From Bacteroidales bacterium (lineage in GTDB: Bacteria; Bacteroidota; Bacteroidia; Bacteroidales; UBA7960): a stretch of DNA of 62,074 bases. The position numbers and the translations under genes were made by a program. Below, one piece after another: positions 42,101-51,090 of the stretch. Where the stretch lies: contig JAAYLH010000048.1 of the NCBI GenBank assembly GCA_012521995.1, positions 1-62,074 of the forward strand. The letters run 5' to 3'. Numbering within the stretch: the stretch's first letter is position 1; each line of letters opens with the position of its first letter. The notes under the pieces are model-generated. The model ran no database searches. It saw nothing but the letters and a program-made list of their open reading frames with translations, and was not told the origin of the DNA.

Positions 42101-43644
42101 GACGTTTGAGATTGGACGGCCCATTAAGGCAGCCCGAATTGTCAGGCCGCGTAAGAATGGCCCGTGCAGGGATGCGGATTAATTTCCTGAACACCTCCTA
42201 TACCTTCTCCGATGAGCTTGTAATTACTCAAAACCAGTTTTCCTTTGAAAACGTTGTTTTGAATGACACCCTTGGAAATACAGGGCTTGCCAGCGGAAGA
42301 TTGATGCATGAAAACTTTAAAGATTGGTATATTGATCTCATGCTTAGGCCCGACCAGATGGTGATGCTGAATACCACCCGTGGCCATAATGATGTGATGT
42401 TTTACGGGCGGGCTTTTGGAAGTGGTCAGGCAAGGATCCATGGGCCCACAAAGAATGTAGTCATGGATGTTAATGCCCGCACGAACAGAGGTACCCAGAT
42501 ATTTCTGCCATTGGGAAGCACCGACCGTTTGGCCGAGACAAGCTTCATCACATTTATTTCGAGAGAGGCCGGGCAGAATGGGTTCCCTGTCCAACAGGAA
42601 GAGCAATCAAACCTTACCCTGAACTTTGATCTTGAAGTCACCCCAGATGCCGAGATTCAGTTGATCTTCGATTCGCAGATGGGAGACATTATTCGGGGTA
42701 GGGGTACAGGAAACCTGAAGATGGAAATTCCGCCTTCGGGCGATTTTGTCATGTATGGGGACTATACCATCGAAGAAGGAGATTATCTTTTTACGTTACA
42801 GAACATCATTAACAAGCGTTTTCGTATTGAACAGGGAGGCACCATTCGCTGGAGCGGTGATCCGCTGAATGCAGACATAGACCTGAGGGCTATATACAGG
42901 TTGAGGACCACGCTGTTTGACCTGGTGATGCAAATGGACACCTCAGATGTTTACCGCAGGAGGGTGCCCATTGAAACCTACCTGGTTCTGAAAGACAAAC
43001 TTGTCAACCCCACCATTTCATTTGATATCGGGATTCCTGGTGGAGATGAGGGTACCAGGGATATGCTTGAACGACTGATTACAACAGAACAGGAAATGAA
43101 CCGCCAGGTGTTCTCACTGCTGGTGTTGAACCGTTTTATGCCTACCACCGTTGACCAGTACAACACGGCCTTGGGCTATGGGGTTGGCAGCACTTCCTCA
43201 GAGTTGCTTTCCAACCAGCTAAGCAACTGGTTGTCGCAGATCAGCAGTGACTTTGATATTGGAATCAATTACCGACCGGGGGATGAAATCAGCAGTCAGG
43301 AACTGGAAGTGGCTCTGTCAACGCAGTTGTTCAACGACCGTGTGATTATTGATGGTAACGTTGGGGTTGCAGGACAGAACCCTGCCGCAGGAAGCCAGCG
43401 CACCAGCACCATCATTGGGGATGTTAATGTGGAAGTAAAAATAACGCCCGAAGGGAAGTTTCGGATTAAGGCCTTTAACCGCTCCAATACCTTCGATATT
43501 CTCAATACCAACTCACCATATACCCAAGGGATTGGGGTGTTCTACCGAAAGGAATTTGATAGACTCAGTGAACTCTGGCGTCGCAGCATGCGAGAAGGAG
43601 GTGAACCAGAGTATCAGGAAGAGGACTTGCCCGAAGAGTTATAG
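39148..43644 (+). CDS. tamB: TamB-like translocation and assembly module protein
   Basis: A protein of about 1,498 residues with a short cytoplasmic N-terminus, one transmembrane helix ([20 protein letters not shown]) and a very long periplasmic beta-rich body. The N-terminal DUF reads [20 protein letters not shown], and the C-terminal DUF490 reads [20 protein letters not shown] then [15 protein letters not shown]. TamB proteins span the periplasm and help move lipids and outer-membrane proteins. The first canonical start codon is TTG 39205, but that cuts the transmembrane helix. The frame is open from 39133, and a natural start before KKRRK would need the non-standard ATC at 39148 or CTG 39172, so the start is uncertain. 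It overlaps ribBA by 6 bp at the tails. Confidence 0.9.
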   Translation: MKKRRKIGLIILAVIVLLPLLGYGVLRSTQVQTFLGQRFAAYLSRQLDTKVSVSKVDVTFFLNFVLEDVSVEDQRGESMIFSKRMVVDVGRFSIRKRFLNVNGIFLDQTFLGLSRYSGEGDFNFQFLIDYFSDDDSLPTENRWKVVCKSLEFNKSAFTFNDYNKVLTEQGFDPGHFAIGDFALAMDEILLQNDTLSFELDRLSFREAKDFDLQYLSGSFVISPLQTKISNLIVRTPGSDLQLQAGIAYEGFEAFGDFFNSVNLDISLEDSKFDLEDAGYFIPSVYGIRGTVRLGGQFSGPVSNIRGRDLYVYYGFNTSIRGNFHLMGLPQIEETFIHGSLEEMRTSATDLAGFRLPVKSRQSYLQLSDNLTNLGRMSFQGQVTGFVNDMVAYGRLVTDIGIISSDILVRRSSSGGLPYYKGMLTTEHFDLGKYFNDEKRLGQVSLNAEVEGQGITFETMDLAISGQVGHIDLLGYDYENLEVAGIVSNKRFNGSLLVDDTNLFLDFQGVIDFEEDIPVFDFNARIEQANLTALNVFQRDTLASSLISGLLSINARASNLDDLVGRIALDNIHYEEWPMDGGPSSHYIAERIEVVNTQEDDGSKIFRLRSDFADGDLTGRFRFDRLGQSVRSLVEVYIPAFYLHLEPNGKGENNFRNTAFELRIKDTNVLSDLFFPSLRLAPGTTLKGTFGEEFGMLNLEGWSQQIELGSGRIVDWRLQGRPEGGAFRLEMESDKVLLSDSIFVDQLNLNAELRNDSLYYLLEWQNHDILRKNYAHIEGLTQFLGRKQSQIQFLPSYAMINDSLWRINPGNEIMVDSARVGISNLMAYKNQEHIKVNGILSAFPADRLNIEFNNFDVSHVAHLIRVKKMNFDGNVSGSLDLGSLWQSPHIEADLYVRDFAFNFDHLGDLHIVSHWDNQQKGFGVDLQIVYYGNVGTNIPLAAKGYFYPDRKDDNFDLDITAENLKMSIWGRYLEAFASNFRGLASGRLRLDGPLRQPELSGRVRMARAGMRINFLNTSYTFSDELVITQNQFSFENVVLNDTLGNTGLASGRLMHENFKDWYIDLMLRPDQMVMLNTTRGHNDVMFYGRAFGSGQARIHGPTKNVVMDVNARTNRGTQIFLPLGSTDRLAETSFITFISREAGQNGFPVQQEEQSNLTLNFDLEVTPDAEIQLIFDSQMGDIIRGRGTGNLKMEIPPSGDFVMYGDYTIEEGDYLFTLQNIINKRFRIEQGGTIRWSGDPLNADIDLRAIYRLRTTLFDLVMQMDTSDVYRRRVPIETYLVLKDKLVNPTISFDIGIPGGDEGTRDMLERLITTEQEMNRQVFSLLVLNRFMPTTVDQYNTALGYGVGSTSSELLSNQLSNWLSQISSDFDIGINYRPGDEISSQELEVALSTQLFNDRVIIDGNVGVAGQNPAAGSQRTSTIIGDVNVEVKITPEGKFRIKAFNRSNTFDILNTNSPYTQGIGVFYRKEFDRLSELWRRSMREGGEPEYQEEDLPEEL

Positions 43645-44841
43645 GATGTGTCCCATTTTTGTCCGCTTGGTTTCCATGTAGAACTGCCGGTGCGGCGTTA
43701 CGGGGATGATCAGTGGAATGGTCTGGGTGATTTCAATGCCGTAACCGGTCAGCCCTGTTTTCTTGCTGGGATTATTGGTGATCAGTTTTATGCGGCGGGC
43801 ATTGAGGTCACGCAATATCTGGGCGCCAATGCCATAATCGCGCTCGTCGGCTTTGAAACCCAGTTCAATGTTTGCTTCTACAGTATCCCGTCCCTGTTCC
43901 TGGAGGTGGTAGGCTTTCAATTTGTTGAGCAACCCTATGCCCCTTCCTTCCTGGTTCATATACAGGACAATACCCTTTCCTTCCTTTTCAACCATTTCCA
44001 TGGCCTTATGAAGTTGTCCACCGCAATCACATTTGCAGGAACCAAAGATATCGCCGGTAACACATGAAGAATGCACCCTCACCATGATCTCTTCCCCAGG
44101 CTCCCAGCTTCCTTTGATGAGGGCAAGATGCAGCTTGTCGTTTGTGGTTTGGCGATAAGCGGTAAGTTTAAAACTACCCCATTCGGTGGGCAAGTCAACA
44201 GAAATCTCCTTGGCTATCAGGCTCTCATTCTTGATGCGGTAGGCGATAAGGGCTTCAATGGAGATGATTTTGAGCTGGAAGCGTTCGGCAATTTTCAGGA
44301 GTTCGGGAAGGCGGGCCATGCTGCCATCCTCATTCATGATCTCTACAAGGACTCCCGCGGGTTGCAGTCCTGCCAAGCGGGCAAGGTCAATGCAGGCCTC
44401 GGTGTGTCCTGTACGTTGAAGCACGCCGCCCTCGCGGGCCCTCAGGGGAAAGATGTGCCCGGGACGGGCCAGTTCATCGGGATGCGTTGCCGGATTAGCC
44501 AGCGCCTTTACAGTTTTTGCACGGTCTTTGGCTGAGATACCCGTGGTGCATCCTTGGCCGGTTAAATCCACTGAGACCGTAAAGGGAGTCTCGTGCATTG
44601 AGGTGTTACGAGGCACCATCAGGTCCAGATTCAGCTGGTCACAACGTTGCTTGGTAAGCGGAGCACAGATAAGACCCCTGCCATGGGTCGCCATGAAATT
44701 GATGATCTCAGGAGTTATGGTTTCGGCTGCTGCAATGAAGTCACCTTCATTTTCGCGGTTTTCATCATCCACCACAATGACTACTTTTCCTGCCCTGATA
44801 TCCTTTATGGCTTCTTCTATCGTATTGAGTTTCCTTTGCAT
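43639..44841 (-). CDS. ribBA: RibBA, bifunctional 3,4-dihydroxy-2-butanone 4-phosphate synthase / GTP cyclohydrolase II
   Basis: A 400-residue bifunctional riboflavin-pathway enzyme. RibB domain, about 1-200: [59 protein letters not shown]. RibA domain, about 205-400: [20 protein letters not shown] with the zinc cysteines (C..C.C), [16 protein letters not shown] and [13 protein letters not shown]. It supplies the two precursors of riboflavin from ribulose 5-phosphate and GTP. It is the last gene of an operon with two glycosyltransferases, 6 bp after the nearest. No FMN riboswitch is present since it follows its neighbour directly. Confidence 0.96.
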   Translation of the reverse strand: MQRKLNTIEEAIKDIRAGKVVIVVDDENRENEGDFIAAAETITPEIINFMATHGRGLICAPLTKQRCDQLNLDLMVPRNTSMHETPFTVSVDLTGQGCTTGISAKDRAKTVKALANPATHPDELARPGHIFPLRAREGGVLQRTGHTEACIDLARLAGLQPAGVLVEIMNEDGSMARLPELLKIAERFQLKIISIEALIAYRIKNESLIAKEISVDLPTEWGSFKLTAYRQTTNDKLHLALIKGSWEPGEEIMVRVHSSCVTGDIFGSCKCDCGGQLHKAMEMVEKEGKGIVLYMNQEGRGIGLLNKLKAYHLQEQGRDTVEANIELGFKADERDYGIGAQILRDLNARRIKLITNNPSKKTGLTGYGIEITQTIPLIIPVTPHRQFYMETKRTKMGHIL

Positions 44842-44847
44842 CAGAAA

Positions 44848-46032
44848 TTAATTTCCGGTTTCGCCCGGGGTGGTTATGATTTTTTCGAGCCGTCGGCAGA
44901 TACTGCTCCACTGAAACTGCTCGTGAATAAATTTTAATCCGTTGTATGACAGCGTTTTAGAAAATTCCTTATGGTTAAGCAAAGATAGTATTTGTTGCGC
45001 ATAATCTGAAGGATTATTTCCAATAAGCAATTGTGTTCCTACCTGGGCCCGCAAGGCCTGGTTAGCCAGTGGTGAGGTAATAACGGGAAGGTTCATGGAC
45101 ATGGCTTCCAGGACCTTGTTTTGCAGTCCTGTGCCGATCTGCATGGGGGCTACAAAAACCTTTGCCCGGGCATACCAGGGCCTAATGTCATCCACCCAGC
45201 CTGTAACCTTAACTTTGTCGGAAGCCAATGCCCTTACCCTGTTGCCGGGATTTGCCCCTGCCAGTATTACTTTGGCATCAGGACTTTCTTTCCATACCAG
45301 GGGCATGATTTCCCGGACCAGGTATTCGGCCCCATTGATGTTTGGCGGGTATCCCATATTGCCGCTAAAAATCACTTCGAAGTCTTTTTCGGCTTCAAGG
45401 GGATGGAAAAAATCAGTATCAACTCCATTGGGAATTACATGAATCTTTTCCCTGTCAGGATGGGGGATCAAGGCGCGATCTGGAAATGAAATGATAGTTT
45501 TTTTGTCAAACAGATCAAACACCTTGTGTTCATATCGTTTTACCCGCAGATACTCCGATTTGAAAACGGGTTTCAGGTACCAGGGAGCTAGATTCAGCCT
45601 GCGGTCGAGGCCTTTTGAAAAGACATCCTGGTAATCAATGGTCTTGTCAACCGGATGGTTTTCTATATAAGCTGCCATCCTGATCAACTGACAGTATATA
45701 TGGTCAGGCTTAATGCTTTCAATGTATTTGTTGATTTCCCTGTGAATGCCTTTGCTGTAGAAATAAGCAACCTGGTATGGCTTCTTGCTGAAGAAATTGG
45801 CCACCAGCCTTGCTGCAATGCCCGCTTTTTTCAGGTGAAATACTTTTAGTCCCTTAACAAAAGGAAATAATTTTTCCTCTGCCTGAGGATGCACGCGCTG
45901 ATCGCTGAGGGCACACAAAAAGAGGTCGTGGTACTTTGCCAGTTCACGAATCTGGTAATAAGCGCGAAGTTTGTCGCCCTTTTCAAGAGGGTAGGGCACC
46001 CTGGATAATAAGACTAAGATCCGTTTCCTCAA
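44848..46032 (-). CDS. Glycosyltransferase, GT1/GT4-like
   Basis: A 394-residue retaining GT-B glycosyltransferase. N-terminal lobe: VLLSRVPYPLEKGDKLRAYY. C-terminal lobe: VIPNGVDTDFFHPLEAEKDF, VIFSGNMGYPPNINGAEYLV, then WYARAKVFVAPMQIGTGLQN and KVLEAMSMNLPVI (nucleotide-sugar site E-rich motif). It resembles the sugar transferases of exopolysaccharide clusters. It probably adds a sugar to a lipid-linked or capsule precursor in the cytoplasm. Sits between another glycosyltransferase (72 bp upstream) and ribBA (6 bp downstream). Donor and acceptor unknown. Confidence 0.85.
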   Translation of the reverse strand: MRKRILVLLSRVPYPLEKGDKLRAYYQIRELAKYHDLFLCALSDQRVHPQAEEKLFPFVKGLKVFHLKKAGIAARLVANFFSKKPYQVAYFYSKGIHREINKYIESIKPDHIYCQLIRMAAYIENHPVDKTIDYQDVFSKGLDRRLNLAPWYLKPVFKSEYLRVKRYEHKVFDLFDKKTIISFPDRALIPHPDREKIHVIPNGVDTDFFHPLEAEKDFEVIFSGNMGYPPNINGAEYLVREIMPLVWKESPDAKVILAGANPGNRVRALASDKVKVTGWVDDIRPWYARAKVFVAPMQIGTGLQNKVLEAMSMNLPVITSPLANQALRAQVGTQLLIGNNPSDYAQQILSLLNHKEFSKTLSYNGLKFIHEQFQWSSICRRLEKIITTPGETGN

Positions 46033-46104
46033 ACCAGGAGTATTAACCGTTTATTAATGGATTGCCTGTTGAACAGGGTTCTTTAAGCCAGCGTTCAAAG
46101 GTAA

Positions 46105-47319
46105 TTATTTAAGGGCTTTATTTTCAACCATCTCCTCATAGAACTTAATGAGGCCAGGCATAACTGATTCAGGGCTAAAGTTCTGCTCCACGAATTGCAC
46201 GGCTGCTTTTCCGATTTTTTCTGCGAAAGCAGGGTCCTTCTGGCATTTTACGATCAGTTCAGCCATTCGTGCAGGCTCATCGGCAAGCAGGATATGCTCT
46301 CCGTTGGTGCATCCAATGCCTTCAGCACCTATATCCGTCGAGATGATGGTTTTTCCTGCAGCCATCCCTTCAATGATTTTAACGCGCATGCCACCTCCCG
46401 ACAAGAGGGGAACCACCATGATTTGCTTATCGGCCATAAACTCAACCGCAGAGGGCACCTCACCAGCCACCACAACATTACGGGTGGCATAACGGAAGTA
46501 ACGTGGGGGGAGCCTTTTTCCCGCGAGGAAAAACTTCATCGAAGGGGCCTGTTTGACCACCAAGGGCCATACCTCCTCCAGGAACCACTCAATTCCTTCC
46601 TGGTTGGGCCGCCAGTCCATGGAGCCCAGGTGAAAAGCGGTTCCGATCATTACTTCAGGCTGTTCTTCCAGCCTGAAAAGCTTTGGCATGGTAACCGGCG
46701 CCACTATGGCAGGCTTCTGAAAGCCGTGCTTTTCGAAAAAGGCAAGGTCAACAGGAGAAATGGCCACCAGGGCATCCACCCGATGGATGGCCTGCATCTC
46801 ATATTTTTTCAACCTTGCGGCCAGTAAGCGCAGATACCATCCCTTAAATGGATTCTGCGCCCCTTTTGCCATGCGTTCCCAGATGAAATGCTCAATATTA
46901 TGAGAGCGATAAACCAGTTTAGCCCTTGAGTTTTTTCTGATAACGGGGATGTATGGCGTAAGATACAAACCTTCGAGTTGTATAATGTCAAAGGTTTCCC
47001 TTTGAAGGGTCCTTTCCAGTCTTTTTTCAATTGACTTGCTGTAAAAGCGGCTGACATTATAAGATTGCCTGGTGAAGAGGTTCAGAAAGGCCTGGACGGG
47101 TTTTACGCGGGTATCCAAGATGTGAGCCTCAAAGGCTGCTTTCTCGCGATAGTCATTTGGGATATCTTCCGGACAGATTTCACATCCTTTCAGGTTCAGG
47201 GCAATAACCTTCACCTCGTAGCCTGCCTTCCACAAGCCCTCAGTGATCTGGTGCATGGCAATGGAGCCCCCATCGGCAGGAGGGTAGGGCACTTTGTGGC
47301 AGAGTTGTAATACACGCAT
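46105..47319 (-). CDS. Glycosyltransferase, GT1/GT4-like
   Basis: A 404-residue GT-B glycosyltransferase, start MRVLQLCHKVPYPPADGG (ATG 47319; the frame extends to 47382 but would overlap the upstream gene). C-terminal lobe: AFHLGSMDWRPNQEGIEWFL, VVPLLSGGGMRVKIIEGMAA and GKTIISTDIGAEGI. It resembles the next gene, so the two may add successive sugars. It lies 16 bp after the LptF/G permease gene, which suggests a role in lipopolysaccharide or a related envelope glycan. Confidence 0.85.
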   Translation of the reverse strand: MRVLQLCHKVPYPPADGGSIAMHQITEGLWKAGYEVKVIALNLKGCEICPEDIPNDYREKAAFEAHILDTRVKPVQAFLNLFTRQSYNVSRFYSKSIEKRLERTLQRETFDIIQLEGLYLTPYIPVIRKNSRAKLVYRSHNIEHFIWERMAKGAQNPFKGWYLRLLAARLKKYEMQAIHRVDALVAISPVDLAFFEKHGFQKPAIVAPVTMPKLFRLEEQPEVMIGTAFHLGSMDWRPNQEGIEWFLEEVWPLVVKQAPSMKFFLAGKRLPPRYFRYATRNVVVAGEVPSAVEFMADKQIMVVPLLSGGGMRVKIIEGMAAGKTIISTDIGAEGIGCTNGEHILLADEPARMAELIVKCQKDPAFAEKIGKAAVQFVEQNFSPESVMPGLIKFYEEMVENKALK

Positions 47320-47335
47320 AATAGCCTGGGTTTCC

Positions 47336-48778
47336 TTAAGAAGCATCATCGGTTCTTCGAAAGACGCCAACGAATTTCTCAAAGCGTTTCACATAGCTGT
47401 CGATATCGAACAGGGAAGAATCGGTTGAAGCTTTTATTGTGAGTAATATTCCTATTGGCAAAAGCACCAGGGGGGCGATCCACATGCCTTGGTGGGCGGC
47501 CAGCACCCCTTCGCGGGCAAATTTCTCACCCGTAATGGAAAGAACGTGAAACACTACAAAGAACAATACTGAGATCACCACAGGAAGGCCGAAACCACCC
47601 TTGCGGATAATGGCCCCTAATGGTGCCCCGATCAGGAAGAGGACCACGCAGGCAAACGAAAGCGTAAACTTCCTGTGAAATTCAATCTGGTAGCGTGCAA
47701 GAGTTCTGCCCCTTTGCCTGAATTCGTCCTGTGAAAAAAACGTATGATCCTTGTTGCTCCTGACTAGTGAAACAGAGCGGTCAATATTCTGCTGGACAGT
47801 AATGGTTGACCCGGCTGTCATGAAATCTACCGGTACAATTTGGTCTTCAGTGAGACTGCCCAGCTTTTCTGTATCAGAAAGAGAGAAATAGGCAAGACGT
47901 TTGTAATAATCGTTGAGATAGCTTTCCTTGCGGGTCTTAAGTTCTCCTGAGAGGGAGTCTTCAAAAAAGATCAGCTGATCAAGGGTAAGCATCTGGAAGT
48001 GGCTCTTAAACAGTTCTTCATCCGTACGGGTGAGGTCAAAGGCGCTCAGGTCGAAACGCATGATCTGCTCGCTGAACTGAGTCCGCTGAAAGGGCTTCGA
48101 CTGGTCACGCGGGTTTTGTTGCTGAATGTCCTGGTAATTGGTGCCATTGTACAGGGTGAAAACCAGGGTACGCTTGTCCGGGGTCACCAGCATCGTGCCC
48201 CATTCAGCGACCGTTAGGTTGACATTACCCCGCTTGTCGGTATGATCGTAAATCTTGATATCGCGCAGGGTAGTCCCATCCGAATCCTTGTCCTCCACCT
48301 TGATGACGTAATTTTCTATGCCCTTGTAATAAACACCTTCCATAATATTAAAGGCAGGTCGTTGCTGCCTTACGTCATAGAGCAGCGAGTACATCTTGAG
48401 ATTGGCAACAGGCAGGACATTGTTTGAGAAATAAAACGCAACCACCACCAGAAATAAAGAAATGACCACCATGGGCCAGAGGATCTTACGCAAGGATATC
48501 CCCGCCGATTTAAACCCCACCAGCTCATAATGCTCGCCCATGCTGCCCATTGTCATGATGGAGGAAAGCAGGACCGCCAGGGGCAGTGCCATAGGGACAA
48601 AAGTGGCGCTGGCATAAAAAAGCAGCTCGGCAATGATGTACCATTCCAGGCCTTTTCCAACCAGGTCATCAATGTATTTCCATACAAACTGCATCAGGAT
48701 AATGAACAGGGCAATGAAGAAGGTGACGACAAAAGGCCCCAGGTAAGATTGTAATACCAGTTTATGCAGTTTCTTCAT
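47336..48778 (-). CDS. LptF/LptG-family permease (YjgP/YjgQ)
   Basis: A 480-residue membrane protein of the lipopolysaccharide exporter LptB2FG. Three N-terminal helices (SYLGPFVVTFFIALFIILMQ, then a second and SLFLVVVAFYFSNNVLPVAN), a large periplasmic beta-jellyroll from about 130 to 370, and three C-terminal helices (FTLSFACVVLFLIGAPLGAI, LPVVISVLFFVVFHVLSITG, GMWIAPLVLLPIGILLTI). It feeds LPS to the periplasmic bridge. I cannot decide between LptF and LptG. First gene of the operon with two glycosyltransferases and ribBA; a TATATTTG -7 box lies upstream (48829-48836). Confidence 0.88.
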   Translation of the reverse strand: MKKLHKLVLQSYLGPFVVTFFIALFIILMQFVWKYIDDLVGKGLEWYIIAELLFYASATFVPMALPLAVLLSSIMTMGSMGEHYELVGFKSAGISLRKILWPMVVISLFLVVVAFYFSNNVLPVANLKMYSLLYDVRQQRPAFNIMEGVYYKGIENYVIKVEDKDSDGTTLRDIKIYDHTDKRGNVNLTVAEWGTMLVTPDKRTLVFTLYNGTNYQDIQQQNPRDQSKPFQRTQFSEQIMRFDLSAFDLTRTDEELFKSHFQMLTLDQLIFFEDSLSGELKTRKESYLNDYYKRLAYFSLSDTEKLGSLTEDQIVPVDFMTAGSTITVQQNIDRSVSLVRSNKDHTFFSQDEFRQRGRTLARYQIEFHRKFTLSFACVVLFLIGAPLGAIIRKGGFGLPVVISVLFFVVFHVLSITGEKFAREGVLAAHQGMWIAPLVLLPIGILLTIKASTDSSLFDIDSYVKRFEKFVGVFRRTDDAS

Positions 48779-48828
48779 GGAAGTTCTTTAGAAAACATGG
48801 CTCGACTCTCAAAGGTGGCGAATTTCTG

Positions 48829-48836
48829 CAAATATA
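48829..48836 (-). promoter_or_regulatory. Putative -7 promoter element of the lptF/G operon
   Basis: Minus-strand TATATTTG fits TAnnTTTG about 50 nt before the ATG at 48778. No clear -33 element at 19-21 nt. Confidence 0.35.
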
Positions 48837-48938
48837 CAAAATACAGCCGTCAGGGCTAGGGCTTATTCCCCTTGCCTGAAAAACAAAATTTGTTAAGGGT
48901 TTATCAATAGATCAAACTTATGTAATTTTGTTGTTACA

Positions 48939-50060
48939 ATGAAATTGAATTTAAAGAATTCTAAGGGCGTAAGTCTATGGTCTGGAGCCATTCTAAGGTT
49001 CTTGTTAATCCTTTTGATTTTTTCGCAGCTTACTTCTTGCACCACCTATCGGATACGGCGTTTACCCAATAAGGAGATACAGCGTTTTGAAATGGTAAGG
49101 ATCGGGGGCATCAGACAAGCCATCAGCATTCGCGGCGACGACAAAACCAATCCTGTCCTGGTTTATTTGCACGGAGGACCCGGTTACCCCCTTTTCCCTT
49201 TTGAGCCCAGGCAGGGGTCGATGCTCAGGCTCGAGCGGCAGTTTACAATGGTTTACTGGGAACAGAGGGGGACTGGAAAATCGTTCAGCTGGCGCATCCC
49301 GCGCAAGTCAATGAGCATTGAGCAGTTTGTTGAAGACACCCGCCAGGTTATTGAGTATGTGCGCCAAGTGACTGGCGCTGATAAGGTTTTCCTTTGGGGA
49401 CATTCGTGGGGCAGCAATATTGGGGCCCTGTTCGCGGCCCGTTATCCTGAGCTGCTTTACGCGTACATTTCAACCGGCCAAAGCGTTAGCCCCTTTGAAA
49501 ATGAACAGCTGGCATATGAATTTGTCCTGGAACAGGCGCAGAATGAAAATAACCGCAAGGCCTTGAGGCAACTGGCAAAAATTGACACCCTGGAAGCCAA
49601 CTATTCCTTGAACCATGCCCTTACCGTGAGGCGCTGGGTATATCGTTACGGAGGGATCCTCAAGGAAGGCAGTGACAGGCCTTACGTGGATATCAGCGAG
49701 ATCGGGCAAATCCTCAGCGCCCCCGAATACAGTATCTCCGACAGGATCAACCTGATCCTTTTCCCGTACTTCTCGGCAGAAGAGCTTTGGGAAGACCTGA
49801 AGGCCTTTGACCTGCGCGAAGCAGCCCCCGGGATTGAAGTGCCTGTTTATTTCCTGGTGGGAAAATATGACAAAATCGTATCCGCCCAACTGGCACTGGT
49901 GTACTTCAATATGCTGGAGGCTCCTGCCGGGAAACACCTGATCCTTTTCGAACAATCGGCCCACCGCCCCTTTGATGAAGAAAGGGAAAAGTTCCTGAAA
50001 GTACTGAAGGAAAGGATTTTTCCTGAAGTTTTTGGAGAAGTGCCCCACATCCCTGAATAA
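48939..50060 (+). CDS. Alpha/beta hydrolase lipoprotein, proline-iminopeptidase-like
   Basis: A 373-residue exported lipoprotein (lipobox LTSCTTYR, Cys34 after a signal segment with FLLILLIFSQ). Hydrolase motifs: VYLHGGPGYPLF (oxyanion HGGPG), YWEQRGTGKS, the nucleophile Ser156 in FLWGHSWGSNIG, an acid in VGKYDKIVS and the His in EQSAHRPF. HGGPG and GHSWGS are the hallmarks of the S33 peptidase group (prolyl aminopeptidase) and related esterases. Upstream is TAATTTTG (48923-48930), a -7 box only 8 nt before the ATG. Single gene; substrate unknown. Confidence 0.88.
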   Translation: MKLNLKNSKGVSLWSGAILRFLLILLIFSQLTSCTTYRIRRLPNKEIQRFEMVRIGGIRQAISIRGDDKTNPVLVYLHGGPGYPLFPFEPRQGSMLRLERQFTMVYWEQRGTGKSFSWRIPRKSMSIEQFVEDTRQVIEYVRQVTGADKVFLWGHSWGSNIGALFAARYPELLYAYISTGQSVSPFENEQLAYEFVLEQAQNENNRKALRQLAKIDTLEANYSLNHALTVRRWVYRYGGILKEGSDRPYVDISEIGQILSAPEYSISDRINLILFPYFSAEELWEDLKAFDLREAAPGIEVPVYFLVGKYDKIVSAQLALVYFNMLEAPAGKHLILFEQSAHRPFDEEREKFLKVLKERIFPEVFGEVPHIPE

Positions 50061-50366
50061 TCCCCAAAGCAATAATTAGCCCCTGGTCGCCCGGCTTTTT
50101 CAGTAAAAAACCGGTGAATAGTTTTCCCTTTTGGCCATAATTTCTGAGGCCCGGCCTTTGCCCTTGCCCTCAAAAAAGATTCCTGTCCTGTATCGGGAAG
50201 GCAGATTCAGGTTCTGAGGTTAAATCAAAAAGGCTCAGGAAAAATCTAACCGAAGCCAGGGTAGGATTCGACTTTTGCGATTTTTTGAAAATTATTCCGC
50301 AAAAAAGTTGCTTGTGTTCTTTCCCTTTTGAAACCTTTTTAGGTTCGATTCAAGACCGGAGTTCAA
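50061..50366. other. Gene-free stretch downstream of the alpha/beta hydrolase
   Basis: This is the first 300 bases of a 580-bp gene-free region. It holds no frame, hairpin or promoter I can support. The 11-bp array follows at 50367. Confidence 0.4.
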
Positions 50367-50486
50367 ACGTAGTTAACACGTAGTTAACACGTAGTTTAGA
50401 CGTAGTTCAGACGTAGTTCAGACGTGCGTACACGTTTTAACTCCGTCTAAAATACGTTTAAGAAACGTTTTAAATACGTTTTAATT
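50367..50486. repeat. Tandem array of eleven degenerate 11-bp units beginning ACGT
   Basis: Units in order: ACGTAGTTAAC twice, ACGTAGTTTAG, ACGTAGTTCAG twice, ACGTGCGTAC (10 bp), ACGTTTTAACT, CCGTCTAAAAT, ACGTTTAAGAA, ACGTTTTAAAT, ACGTTTTAATT. Ten of eleven units are exactly 11 bp and ten start with ACGT. The first five share ACGTAGTT, the last five share a CGT followed by T/A-rich sequence. The period is about one helical turn. It lies alone in a 580-bp gene-free region, before the degenerate receiver gene. No coding frame explains it. Confidence 0.85.
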
Positions 50487-50604
50487 TTGACCCGGGTCCG
50501 GTTAAAAAAGAGCAAGGGCCGGGGCCGGATGAATGACGGGCCCGGAAGTTGGCTGAAAAAAAGTGAGGGGGGAGGCTTGAAAGGATCAGGACAGGGTAGA
50601 AACA

Positions 50605-50640
50605 GAAACGGCTGCCTCTGTTTCCAGAGACAGCCGTTTC
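50605..50640 (-). terminator. Hairpin terminator of the degenerate receiver gene
   Basis: GAAACGGCTG (50605-50614) and CAGCCGTTTC (50631-50640) form a perfect 10-bp stem, extended by CCTCTG/CAGAGA with one mismatch and a 4-nt loop. It lies two bases past the stop codon on the minus strand. The following T-rich part is weak. Confidence 0.6.
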
Positions 50641-50641
50641 T

Positions 50642-50950
50642 TTAATGGGAAGCGGCCTTAATTATTTTCTCGATGACCGAGTTTCGTTCATCCTTTAAGT
50701 CCATCTCTACAAGTCTGACAGAGGGGAATGATCTTTTGATATCTTCCTTGAGTTCCGGAGGGTATTTTTCGCTGAAGATGGGCCCCAGCAAAACTACCTC
50801 AGGGGATTGTTTTTCCAGGAGTTGAAATAGAGCATTGAAGCCATTGGCTTTTCCTGATACGAAAATTTCGGGACGGCCATCGAGCAAGGCCGATATGCCG
50901 TTGAGCATTATATCGCTGCTTTCTGCAATAATGATACTGATCTCCTTCAT
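50642..50950 (-). CDS. Stand-alone degenerate response-regulator receiver protein
   Basis: A 102-residue protein with the receiver-domain pattern (EISIIIAESSDIMLNGISAL, then QLLEKQSPEVVLLGPIFSEK), starting ATG at 50950. The acidic pair at positions 8-11 of normal receivers is replaced by AESSD. The phosphate-accepting Asp is Gly56, where the neighbouring NarL regulator has Asp56. It has no output domain. It probably cannot be phosphorylated in the ordinary way and may bind other partners. It lies 140 bp downstream of the NarL-type gene on the same strand and looks like a diverged, shortened copy of it. Confidence 0.7.
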   Translation of the reverse strand: MKEISIIIAESSDIMLNGISALLDGRPEIFVSGKANGFNALFQLLEKQSPEVVLLGPIFSEKYPPELKEDIKRSFPSVRLVEMDLKDERNSVIEKIIKAASH

Positions 50951-51033
50951 TGAATCAAAACATTAGTGATGCTAAATTACATCAAAGGAGAGGGCTGTAT
51001 GACCGTATTTTTACGCAATTTTTCGGAATAAAA

Positions 51034-51062
51034 CGCCCGAAACAATTTTTTTGTTTCGGGCG
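51034..51062 (-). terminator. Rho-independent terminator of the NarL-type regulator
   Basis: A 12-bp stem CGCCCGAAACAA / TTGTTTCGGGCG (51034-51045, 51051-51062) with a 5-nt loop, followed on the minus strand by TTTTATT. Lies about 30 bp after the stop at 51091. Confidence 0.75.
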
Positions 51063-51090
51063 CTGAATAAGGAATCTTCAAGCCTTAAGA

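Noticed and set aside
44842-44847. FMN riboswitch before ribBA
   Set aside because: Only six bases separate it from the preceding gene, so there is no room for the aptamer.
50341-50366. tRNA-like T-loop sequence GGTTCGATTCAA
   Set aside because: No acceptor, D or anticodon stem can be built around it.
50367-50486. CRISPR array
   Set aside because: Units are 11 bp and contiguous, with no spacers and no cas genes.
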